This document shows, one piece after another, positions 15,953 to 22,786 of a DNA stretch of 32,434 nucleotides. The stretch's first letter is position 1. Each line of letters begins with the position of its first letter. The DNA comes from Fimenecus sp045593555 (GTDB taxonomy: Bacteria > Bacillota > Clostridia > Oscillospirales > Acutalibacteraceae): contig JAZNWU010000036.1 of assembly GCA_045593555.1 (NCBI GenBank), positions 1 to 32,434 on the forward strand. The letters are read 5' to 3'. Both the position numbers and the translations under genes were made by a program. Below the pieces are notes generated by a model. The model had not been told where the DNA came from. It saw only the letters and a program-made list of their open reading frames with translations, and ran no database searches.

Positions 15953-16384
15953 TTACGAACCTACTATATCATGAAAGACAAAGTAGCTTTTAAGAATAAT
16001 CGCCTGACAGGATTTGTCATATTCTGTTTCGTAACAGACTGATTTTATAATGTTATAGCCTGTTTCATATAAAAGAAATGAAGCAAGTCTGTCAAAAATC
16101 TTGTGGGCAGAGTTACCACCCATTGAATATGGCATATAGATATCAACACTGATGGTTGTATCCACTTCTCTGTCGGTTGTTGTAACGATTTTACCTGAAT
16201 CAAGTGTTGTGGTAAGATTCGGACCAATTATTGCACCTTTAGTAGAAAAGGCTACAATTGGTTCACTTATAGGAACAGGCTTAATATCGTTTTCATAAGC
16301 CGTTACAAATCTTAAATCGGCAAATCTGTCCTCGGCGGAAACTGTGAGCAGAACGCCGTCAACTGTTGAACCATTATTTGTCAT
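15953..16384 (-). CDS. Phage neck/tail-terminator-like protein
   Basis: This 143-residue protein is last in the phage cassette. Position and size (after two connector-sized genes) fit a tail terminator or neck protein. The sequence has a beta-rich N-terminal half and the helical segment KIFDRLASFLLYETGYNI followed by strands. I recognise it by context rather than by a motif. Its ATG overlaps the previous stop (ATGA). In a complete siphophage or myophage the tail tube gene would follow; here a palindromic repeat follows instead. Confidence 0.6.
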   Translation of the reverse strand: MTNNGSTVDGVLLTVSAEDRFADLRFVTAYENDIKPVPISEPIVAFSTKGAIIGPNLTTTLDSGKIVTTTDREVDTTISVDIYMPYSMGGNSAHKIFDRLASFLLYETGYNIIKSVCYETEYDKSCQAIILKSYFVFHDIVGS

Positions 16385-16722
16385 AAATCACCCTCCGTTG
16401 TTTTTCTGATAACTGCCCATATGTAAACAATAGAGTCTTTCACTATTATTTTTTCGGCACGGTCAATCATATATCTGTTATTATCTTTGTCGTGAATTCT
16501 GTAAGTTCTGTCAAGCTTTGTAAGGTCGTGGTCACCGGGACCAATATAAAGATAAACATCATTTTTGTTAATGCCTATTGGAGTGTATTCGCCTTCAAGA
16601 TAAAGTTTTGTTTTATACCTTAATGGCTGAATAAAAGCTTTAAAAAGAGGACTGTTCCATCCGTCAGCACCTGAAATGAAAACAGAACTACCGTATTGTT
16701 TCAATATTCCGGTGATAGTCAT
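16381..16722 (-). CDS. Phage head-closure/connector-like protein
   Basis: This small 113-residue beta-rich protein contains segments such as TKLYLEGEYTPIGIN and DVYLYIGPGDHDL. Gene order (after the gp6-like connector, before the tail-terminator-like gene) and size match head-closure proteins. Both ends overlap neighbours by 4 bp (ATGA), showing tight coupling. The functional call rests on synteny; the reading frame itself is well supported. Confidence 0.6.
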   Translation of the reverse strand: MTITGILKQYGSSVFISGADGWNSPLFKAFIQPLRYKTKLYLEGEYTPIGINKNDVYLYIGPGDHDLTKLDRTYRIHDKDNNRYMIDRAEKIIVKDSIVYIWAVIRKTTEGDL

Positions 16723-17087
16723 ATCTCAACCGCCTTAAATACAAAATCAACATCAGTCAGATAATCTGCAGCCAGAAGTAGTGCTTCGTCCCTGAATTTA
16801 ACTGCACTCTCAAAGGTTGAAGATGCACTTCGGCTGATGGTAATATCACCTGCTTTGAATGAAGAAAAATCTTCTGAAGAAGTACCCTGTATAAGGCTGT
16901 AATTATAAAGTGCGAGTCCTGCACAAGCATTGATTACTGCAGGCTCATCTTCAAATTTCACATCCTTGAGCCTTTTTGAAAGATTTGCACAGGCTGAAAG
17001 GCAAAAGGGCATAGCCTTTTTCACTTCATCCTCTGTTAATACGCCTGTGTCTTCAAGAAACTTTGAAACTGACCAGACATTTATCAT
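16719..17087 (-). CDS. Phage head-tail connector (gp6/adaptor-like)
   Basis: This 122-residue, mostly helical protein has a pattern common to gp6-like adaptors: an N-terminal helix with TGVLTEDEVKKAMPFC, a central AVINACAGLALYNYSL helix, and a C-terminal KFRDEALLLAADYL helix. Such proteins form the ring beneath the portal. It begins 12 bp after the major capsid gene, the standard position for this role. Confidence 0.7.
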   Translation of the reverse strand: MINVWSVSKFLEDTGVLTEDEVKKAMPFCLSACANLSKRLKDVKFEDEPAVINACAGLALYNYSLIQGTSSEDFSSFKAGDITISRSASSTFESAVKFRDEALLLAADYLTDVDFVFKAVEI

Positions 17088-17099
17088 AATATCACCTGA

Positions 17100-18104
17100 T
17101 TAAACATTCATAACCTTTGCAGAATCAGCAAAGATTTTTGCAAAACCTGAAATCTGTGTAATTGCTGCTCGTTCAAGCTGACGGTCAATAAGACGGTCAA
17201 AGTCTGTCATAACACCACCTGCAGTAACCATTTCAAGAGCATAATTCTTGTCAAGGGCAACAAGAGTAGAGTCAATGTCAGTTGACTTGATAAGCTTTGC
17301 ACCGAGAGGTGTAATCATTGAACCGTTACCGTGGAAATTAAGTCCTGCAGGAGCATCACGGAATTCAGGCATACTGAGAAGCTTTGCTGTTACATCAGGA
17401 GATGCAATAAGTGTGTTCATTTCGTATGGTGAAAAGCTGTTCCAGAGTGCGATTAAGTCTTCATAAGAGATTGCACCTGATGTTGCAGGAGCGATTTCCT
17501 GAGCAGGATTGTTGTTACCATCACCATTGATAAGCACATCAACTGCGTCTTTGAACTGTGAACGGGCAATATATGCACCAATCTGACGAAGTGTAACTGT
17601 GAAAAGGTCAAGACGCTGAAAACGGATTGCCTCATAAGATGCAACAAGCATTCTGCCACGCTTTTTAAGTGTCACGAGATTTTCCTGTGTGTGAACTACT
17701 GTTTCAGGAATCTGTGTACCTTCAGCTACTTCTTTAAGCTCCTTTTCATCTGCTGTTGGAATTGATGTGATTGTTCTGTAATCGAGTCCGTCAATATTTG
17801 TTCTTGTTGCGATAATTGAGTCAAGATTTTTACCTTCTTCAATACCCTGACGGACTGCTCGTGACACATATTCAGGGAAAAGCACAGCAGAATCAGTTGT
17901 TGCGAAGAATTTATCAACTGTTGAACTGCCTGCACCCTTAAGCTTAATGTCAAAACGCTTTAACTGTCTTTCAAATGCGTCAAGTCCTTCAAGAGAAGTA
18001 CCTTTATAGTTTTCGCTTGGGTCAATTCTTTCAAGTTCTGAAAGAAAACCTTTTCTTGTGTTGTAAAGTCCTTTATCGAGTTTAATTGTTTCAAAATTAG
18101 CCAT
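17100..18104 (-). CDS. Phage major capsid protein (HK97-fold type)
   Basis: This 334-residue protein follows directly after a protease/scaffold gene, as in HK97-like head modules. Features of this capsid group include AVLFPEYVSRAVRQGIEEG and VAEGTQIPETVV. They also include LKKRGRMLVASYEAIRFQRLD (helical spine region), ALIDRQ-like RLIDRQLERAAI and MNTLIASPDVTAKLL. It lacks a long N-terminal delta domain, which fits a separate scaffold. AAGGAG lies 8-9 nt before the ATG. The frame is open and of normal length, with no sign of decay. Confidence 0.85.
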   Translation of the reverse strand: MANFETIKLDKGLYNTRKGFLSELERIDPSENYKGTSLEGLDAFERQLKRFDIKLKGAGSSTVDKFFATTDSAVLFPEYVSRAVRQGIEEGKNLDSIIATRTNIDGLDYRTITSIPTADEKELKEVAEGTQIPETVVHTQENLVTLKKRGRMLVASYEAIRFQRLDLFTVTLRQIGAYIARSQFKDAVDVLINGDGNNNPAQEIAPATSGAISYEDLIALWNSFSPYEMNTLIASPDVTAKLLSMPEFRDAPAGLNFHGNGSMITPLGAKLIKSTDIDSTLVALDKNYALEMVTAGGVMTDFDRLIDRQLERAAITQISGFAKIFADSAKVMNV

Positions 18105-18122
18105 TTTTATTTCTCCTTTAAA

Positions 18123-18467
18123 TTAAAATTTGAACTCATTATTTGAGTTGTTGTTTGTTTTTTCTTCCACATAAAGCTGACTTACAGGTGGGAACACCTT
18201 TTCAGCCTGTTTTTTAAGTGATGTGCAAAGAGCTTCAAGCGTTTCTGATGAAAGATTTTTAAGAATATCGTCAATACATTCACTCTCAAGTGTTGGTAAT
18301 GTAAGGGCAAAATTTTTCTTTGCATCAGTCACAAGTGCTTCACGGTATTTTTCACCGTCAAGACTTTTTTCTTTAAGTGAATCCATATAATCAGAAAGCT
18401 TTTTAAGGTCTTTTTCATTAAGAGTAAGACTCTTTTCTTCCTTAATGGATTTTAAAATATTTTCCAT
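18123..18467 (-). CDS. Nested capsid scaffold protein (internal start)
   Basis: Within the protease gene an in-frame ATG at 18467 is preceded by AAGGAG (18479-18474) at an ideal 6-nt distance. It would yield a 114-residue, Lys/Glu/Leu-rich, helical product that begins MENILKSIKEEKSLTL. This mirrors phages such as lambda, where the scaffold is translated from inside the protease gene. The site is seen in the sequence; separate production of the protein is inferred. Confidence 0.65.
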   Translation of the reverse strand: MENILKSIKEEKSLTLNEKDLKKLSDYMDSLKEKSLDGEKYREALVTDAKKNFALTLPTLESECIDDILKNLSSETLEALCTSLKKQAEKVFPPVSQLYVEEKTNNNSNNEFKF

Positions 18468-19019
18468 TGATTTCTCCTTTTTAAATGATTTAGTGACACC
18501 TGCCTGCCTTTGTGCAGGAACAGCCACAAACGACCACTCATAAGCATCCTTAATGTCTGTGAGAGTCTTATAGCAGTATTCACCGTTGTATTTTCTACCT
18601 GCAATATGATTACAATGAGATTCACCACAGACAGAGCAGATGCGTGACTGAGAGGCACAGCTTATGCTGACCTCTTTTTTTATGCCACTTTCAATATCCT
18701 TGATAAGTGACTCGTTTTTCTCACTTCTTACTGTATAGCACCATGCCTTGAGATACATATAAGGCATACCGTCAACAGTTTTTCTGTTGTTATCGGTAAT
18801 AAGTTGAGTCTTATATGTACGACAGGACTGGTCCTCACTTTTCATACTGTGGTTGAGAATTCCCGTTTTGCCAACAAAAAGAGATTCAAGTGTTTTGAGA
18901 GAATCCTCATTGAATCGTTCAAAATCTCTGTCAATGTCGTTGTCACAGAGAATAACGCTGAAACAGAAAATCTCGTCTTTGCCCAGTTGTTTAAGAGAAT
19001 AGGTGTTGATGAGTGTCAT
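18123..19019 (-). CDS. XkdF-like prohead protease fused to scaffold
   Basis: From the first canonical ATG (19019) this gives 298 residues. Residues 1-170 match the XkdF-type putative phage serine protease: VILCDNDIDRDFERF, GILNHS with probable catalytic His57, and KKEVSIS with probable Ser118 or Ser120. A Cys/His cluster (C128, C131, H135, C136, H138) may bind zinc. Residues 185-298 are the scaffold part. The start is uncertain: a perfect AGGAGG at 19090-19085 sits inside the end of the portal gene, but the codon 8 nt downstream (19076) is ATA, not ATG. An in-frame GTG overlaps the AGGAGG itself. The frame stays open upstream. Confidence 0.78.
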   Translation of the reverse strand: MTLINTYSLKQLGKDEIFCFSVILCDNDIDRDFERFNEDSLKTLESLFVGKTGILNHSMKSEDQSCRTYKTQLITDNNRKTVDGMPYMYLKAWCYTVRSEKNESLIKDIESGIKKEVSISCASQSRICSVCGESHCNHIAGRKYNGEYCYKTLTDIKDAYEWSFVAVPAQRQAGVTKSFKKEKSMENILKSIKEEKSLTLNEKDLKKLSDYMDSLKEKSLDGEKYREALVTDAKKNFALTLPTLESECIDDILKNLSSETLEALCTSLKKQAEKVFPPVSQLYVEEKTNNNSNNEFKF

Positions 19020-19068
19020 ATCATCATCAGTTGGTACACCAACTTGATTTTCAGTAGAATAATTCTTG

Positions 19069-20205
19069 TTAATTATTGTTATCACCTCCTGAAAGTGCTT
19101 TTGCCTGAGCAGAATAAAGTTCTGCTTTTGCCTGTTCAACTGAATCCTGAAGTGTAATATCGTCCCAGATGACTTCAACACCTGAACTGTTACCGTGAAG
19201 TCTTAAATAAAGATTACAGATTTTCTCAATAACAGGCGTTAAAAGTCGTCTGTATGCAGTAAGCTCTGTTGTAAGGGCATCTGCCTGCTGCGACGACATT
19301 CTTTCAGTTGTACTCCAACTAAGTCCCAACATAAATGGCGGAATTGAAAGCTTTGCGACAATCTGTTCAAGTAGTTGTTTAACGGGAATTTCACTGTCTA
19401 AAATCTGATTATCTGCACCGATTACTTTAATCTGCACATCACCAACTGCTACAAAATCTTTAACAGAATTTCCATTCATGGCATTTGCCCATTCAGTTGC
19501 AATCTGTGTTGCTCTTTCCTTTGCGTAAGCACGGTCAAGCATATCCGAACCCGGATTATAAGTCACTGCATAACGAAGATTTCCTGCTCTGTCCCAGTTC
19601 TGTCCGATTGAGTTGTAAATCTTTAAAAGAATTGATGACACAAAAGGCAGACCTTTCAGAATTGAAGTACCCGTAATGCTTCCTGCTTCGGGATTGAGTG
19701 CAGAAAACATAACCAAATCCTGATATTTTACAGGTGTACCTGAAATGCTGTCGGGACGGCAAATGAGAATTTCATTGAATTTTTCGGGGTTTCTCTTAAG
19801 ACTGATGTTGCAAATCGGAACATTGTAAAGAGAATGAATACCATTACCGTTTGTGATAATTTCACCTGCAGATGTGCCATATGTGAGTAGCTGTTCAAAG
19901 TAAGTGTCAATAAACTGCTGAAGTCCTTGTCCCGTACCATTGACGCTGATATTTCTCACAAAAGCATCAAGGTCAACCTGATTTTTGCCATTGACAGATT
20001 TTACCTGAAAGCCACCTGTAAGTCGTACGAGCTTGTAAATTGCTGTGTCGATAACAGGTACAGCTTCACGAAGTGAACGGTATAAGTCAGGACTCGCTAC
20101 TTGTGACGGATAAATATTACTTAAGCTTTCAAATGGACTGGGAAAGGATGTCTGTGGTGCTGTGACACAAACCTTTCTTTTTCCGAATTTGTCGAATATT
20201 GACAA
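19069..20205 (-). CDS. Phage portal protein
   Basis: This 378-residue portal protein should form the dodecameric DNA gate of the capsid. Its recognisable part is the C-terminal block KQLLEQIVAKLSIPPFMLGL followed by SWSTTERMSSQQADAL, typical of HK97/PBSX-type portals. The N-terminal region VPVIDTAIYKLVRLTGGF and the central VMFSALNPEAGSITGTSIL are also family-like. It is intact and a little short compared with many portals. It lies 23 bp after terL, with a good AGGAGG-like site. Confidence 0.88.
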   Translation of the reverse strand: MSIFDKFGKRKVCVTAPQTSFPSPFESLSNIYPSQVASPDLYRSLREAVPVIDTAIYKLVRLTGGFQVKSVNGKNQVDLDAFVRNISVNGTGQGLQQFIDTYFEQLLTYGTSAGEIITNGNGIHSLYNVPICNISLKRNPEKFNEILICRPDSISGTPVKYQDLVMFSALNPEAGSITGTSILKGLPFVSSILLKIYNSIGQNWDRAGNLRYAVTYNPGSDMLDRAYAKERATQIATEWANAMNGNSVKDFVAVGDVQIKVIGADNQILDSEIPVKQLLEQIVAKLSIPPFMLGLSWSTTERMSSQQADALTTELTAYRRLLTPVIEKICNLYLRLHGNSSGVEVIWDDITLQDSVEQAKAELYSAQAKALSGGDNNN

Positions 20206-20228
20206 GAAATTACCTCCTTCCTAAAGTG

Positions 20229-21488
20229 TTAATTTCTTTCTACGGATAGTGCGAAAAAGTTATCCGTATTTTCAAGAGCAGTTGCCACGAAGTAACGAAT
20301 ATCATCCATGGCGTGGTCATACTCTTTTTTTGGAGTGTCGTGGACACTGTTGCAGTCCCAACGATACATTGAAAACTCACGGATTGTATCTGTACAGGAA
20401 CTGCCGATGATAATTTTGAGGTGTTTAAGTTTTTCCGAAACCTTACGAATGCCATCTGATACCTGATTTTTTGCAGGAATAACACGGAACCTGCCTTCAC
20501 GACGGATACATTCCATAAATGATGCTGCAGACGGGTCAACTATCACTGCTTCAACTCTTTTGTCACCTGCAAGATTTACCAGTTCATCATAGTATTCCTT
20601 GTCAGTCATCTGAAAGCCTTTTGCCTTTGAATCGTGATAGAATTCCTTTAATCTGTACCATATTCCGTTATTAAGTCCCCAAAGACCAAAGGATGCAGGG
20701 TTTACTGTTCCGTAGTCGCAGGAAATGTAATACTGACTGCAAATTTCAGGCAAATCGGTGGTTGTATGCTCTTTTTCATTGAAAAAAGGATATACAAGTC
20801 CGTCAACTGCTACCCATTTTCCCAGGATAAATCTTTCGTAAAATGCACCTGAATAAAGAGATTCATAACGCTTTTTTATGGTGTCAGAAAGTGATGGATT
20901 GTCCTCCATAAGAAAATGAAGATAAAGACAATTTTTCTCTTTTGCTTTCTTAATCCACTCGTTGTAAAACCAATGTCGTGGATTTTCTGGGTTGCAGTTA
21001 AACCAGAATTTTGACCCTGTCACAGAGCATCTTGCAAGAGCCTGCTCCACAAATGAACGGGGCATAAGTGCCACTTCATCAAGGAGTACACCTGAAAGAG
21101 TCATACCTTGAATTAATGATGAAGACGATTCATCACGACCACCAAAGAGGTAAAATCTGTTGCTTCGTTTACCTTTTTGAATGAGAACAATGTTTGAAGA
21201 TTTCAACTCCCGAACAGTAAAACCCATTTGTGAAAGAACAGGGAGTAATGGTGTAATAACATTTCTCCTTAAAGATGTGATTGTCTTACCACAGATTGCA
21301 AATGAAGAATCGGAAAAACGGTAGAAGCTCCAAAGAATAAATGAAATTGACATACAAAGTGTTTTACCGCTTCTGACAGCACCGTCACAGATAATGGCAT
21401 CCTGAGTTTTATAGGGACTTTGCTCACACCACCAGTTAAGCACCGTCAGTTGCTTTTGAGAAAACTCACGGAATTTAATGTCAGCCAT
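20229..21488 (-). CDS. terL: Phage terminase large subunit
   Basis: This 419-residue packaging motor has both domains intact. The ATPase has Walker A GAVRSGKT (36-43), Walker B ending in Asp137-Glu138 (GVLLDEVAL) and the coupling block FWFNCNPENPRHWF. The RNase H-like nuclease has acidic residues Asp258 (SCDYGT), Asp318 (VIVDPSAAS) and Asp395-396 (DHAMDDIRYF). It resembles PBSX-type terminases. The ATG at 21488 was chosen because GGAG lies about 10 nt upstream; a GTG at 21497 is too close to that site. It overlaps terS by 8 bp. All catalytic residues are present, so no decay is visible. Confidence 0.94.
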   Translation of the reverse strand: MADIKFREFSQKQLTVLNWWCEQSPYKTQDAIICDGAVRSGKTLCMSISFILWSFYRFSDSSFAICGKTITSLRRNVITPLLPVLSQMGFTVRELKSSNIVLIQKGKRSNRFYLFGGRDESSSSLIQGMTLSGVLLDEVALMPRSFVEQALARCSVTGSKFWFNCNPENPRHWFYNEWIKKAKEKNCLYLHFLMEDNPSLSDTIKKRYESLYSGAFYERFILGKWVAVDGLVYPFFNEKEHTTTDLPEICSQYYISCDYGTVNPASFGLWGLNNGIWYRLKEFYHDSKAKGFQMTDKEYYDELVNLAGDKRVEAVIVDPSAASFMECIRREGRFRVIPAKNQVSDGIRKVSEKLKHLKIIIGSSCTDTIREFSMYRWDCNSVHDTPKKEYDHAMDDIRYFVATALENTDNFFALSVERN

Positions 21489-21972
21489 GGGTTTCACTCT
21501 CCGTTTGCTTTACAGCACTTCGTTCAATGGCTTCATAAAAGGAAAGTGCACCGCTATCTCTGTCGTCACAGGAAAGGTCACCAAGCCTTTCGAGAGCTTT
21601 AAGTCTGTCAAAAAATTTAATTTCCATACCTTTTCCGTTTGTGATTTTGATTTCTGACACATTAAACAGGTCGAGAGTGTCAATGTCGGGGGAACAACCA
21701 TTATTTACGGAAAGAATAAGTCGAATTGCATCACTTACAGAGCCGAATGCAAGGCGCTGAAGTCCCGCTGAAACCAGATTGCTTGTTGCAGAACACTCTT
21801 TTTCAAGCTCTGTAATTTTCTCCTTAATCTCCTTTCTTGACAGCATAGCCACTCCTCTGTATTCAGGGAGAAGTGTAAAACCTGAACGGATTGCTGCTTC
21901 TTTTGGATTTCGCAACCGTACATAATGACGACAGAAATCCAGTTCTTTTTTTGTCAGTTTCTTTTTACTCAT
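21481..21972 (-). CDS. terS: Phage terminase small subunit
   Basis: This 163-residue protein starts LTKKELDFCRHYVRLRNPKEAAIRSGF, the helix-turn-helix-like DNA-recognition region of the Terminase_2 family. A coiled oligomerisation segment (about 47-62) and the C-terminal EIKFFDRLKALERLGD block follow. It should recognise the packaging site and present DNA to TerL. GGAGG lies 7 nt upstream of the ATG. It is the first gene of the cassette; its upstream region is a type A palindromic repeat starting about 30 bp away. Confidence 0.88.
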   Translation of the reverse strand: MSKKKLTKKELDFCRHYVRLRNPKEAAIRSGFTLLPEYRGVAMLSRKEIKEKITELEKECSATSNLVSAGLQRLAFGSVSDAIRLILSVNNGCSPDIDTLDLFNVSEIKITNGKGMEIKFFDRLKALERLGDLSCDDRDSGALSFYEAIERSAVKQTESETHG

Positions 21973-22001
21973 TTTGTAGCCTCCTTTGTTTTGTTGTATG
22001 G

Positions 22002-22089
22002 TGTCATTCTGAGGAACGGAGTGACGAAGAATCTCTGTTAGTTAATAAGTCACCTTGGTAGAGATTCTTCGCTTATGCTCAGAATGACA
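22002..22089. repeat. Type A palindromic core upstream of terS
   Basis: A core of the same family (TGTCATTCTGAGGAACGG to CTCAGAATGACA) stands between terS and the intergenic region shared with marR. The terminal repeats seen at complete copies are not recognisable; only a short GTTGT/ACAAC flank is complementary. A phage-cassette transcript that starts upstream would carry this as a hairpin leader. Confidence 0.8.
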
Positions 22090-22167
22090 ACCACAACATT
22101 TTTTTCGGAGTGGTTTTTTCGTATGTCCTGAAAAAATACCCTCCATATATAGTCCGCATTCGCAAAA

Positions 22168-22190
22168 TCGTCCCGGGAAATGCGGGACGA
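22168..22190. other. GC-rich dyad in the terS-marR intergenic region
   Basis: TCGTCCCG and CGGGACGA form a perfect 8-bp inverted repeat with a 7-nt loop, extended outward by GCATT/AATGC with a bulge. It is markedly GC-rich in an AT-rich surrounding. It is not followed by a T run on either strand. Its place upstream of terS is where cos or pac sites are often found, but I cannot show that role. Confidence 0.45.
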
Positions 22191-22194
22191 AATG

Positions 22195-22237
22195 CAAAAA
22201 AGCCCGATTTGTTTACAAAAAGTTCACAATTAGGGCT
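22195..22237 (-). terminator. Possible minus-strand terminator upstream of the phage cassette
   Basis: On the minus strand AGCCC (22237-22233) and GGGCT (22205-22201) can pair around an imperfect inner stem and are followed by TTTTTTG. It would stop leftward transcripts entering from the marR side. The long, mismatched inner stem keeps this uncertain. Confidence 0.35.
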
Positions 22238-22247
22238 GTTTTCAGGG

Positions 22248-22276
22248 TTGAATATGTGATTTTTTCGGTGTATAAT
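22248..22276 (+). promoter_or_regulatory. marR-ABC operon promoter
   Basis: TTGAAT (22248-22253) and a perfect TATAAT (22271-22276) are 17 bp apart. The operator dyad begins 3 bp after the -10 box and covers the expected start point. Confidence 0.85.
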
Positions 22277-22278
22277 TC

Positions 22279-22319
22279 AAAATAGTTAATCGATTAATTA
22301 TTAATCGGTTAACTATTTT
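22279..22319. promoter_or_regulatory. MarR operator dyad
   Basis: The arms AATAGTTAATCGATTAA (22281-22297) and TTAATCGGTTAACTATT (22301-22317) are inverted repeats with one mismatch and a 3-bp centre; two more flanking bases on each side also pair. The dyad covers the transcription start between the -10 box and the marR ribosome binding site. A bound MarR dimer would block its own operon. Confidence 0.8.
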
Positions 22320-22336
22320 TGAAAGAGGTATTTGGA

Positions 22337-22786
22337 ATGATAGAAAAGATAAAAAATATTAACGACGCTTTCCATAGTTATCATTGCAATCACAGGAATA
22401 TAATTGATGCAAGATTTCGTGAAAAAGGTCTTTATTTCGGTCAACCGCCAATTCTTAAATATTTAAGTGAGAACAAAAATGCAACGCAGAAAGAGATTGC
22501 AGATTTTCTTCATGTTTCAGCACCGTCTGTTGCAACTTCCCTTAAGCGAATGGAAGAAGCAGGACTTGTTGTTCGTGTTGAGAATAAGAAGGACGCAAGA
22601 CGAAACAGCATAAAACTAACCCAAAAAGGCAAAGAGCTTGTGCAATATGCTGACGACTTGTTTTTGCGAATGGATGATGTTGCCTATAAAGGCTTCACAG
22701 AAGATGAACTGGAAACGCTTGTTTTGTTTTTACAACGTATGAATGATAATTTAACGGCTTTTGCAAAGGAGGATGACAATGTTTAA
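22337..22786 (+). CDS. MarR-family transcriptional regulator
   Basis: This 149-residue winged-helix regulator has the diagnostic helix-turn-helix and wing: ATQKEIADFLHVSAPSVATSLKRMEEAGLVVRVENKKDARRNSIKLTQKGKEL. The ATG at 22337 follows AGAGG by 8 nt; a TTG at 22319 lies inside the operator and was rejected. It overlaps the first ABC gene by 8 bp, so regulator and exporter are co-expressed. The operator dyad over its start point points to autorepression released by a ligand, probably a substrate of the exporter. Confidence 0.93.
   Translation: MIEKIKNINDAFHSYHCNHRNIIDARFREKGLYFGQPPILKYLSENKNATQKEIADFLHVSAPSVATSLKRMEEAGLVVRVENKKDARRNSIKLTQKGKELVQYADDLFLRMDDVAYKGFTEDELETLVLFLQRMNDNLTAFAKEDDNV

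Noticed and set aside
15629..22336. Prophage attachment sites, integrase, repressor or tail genes around the head cassette
   Set aside because: No such genes or convincing direct-repeat att sites were found; the only flanking repeats belong to the dispersed palindrome family.
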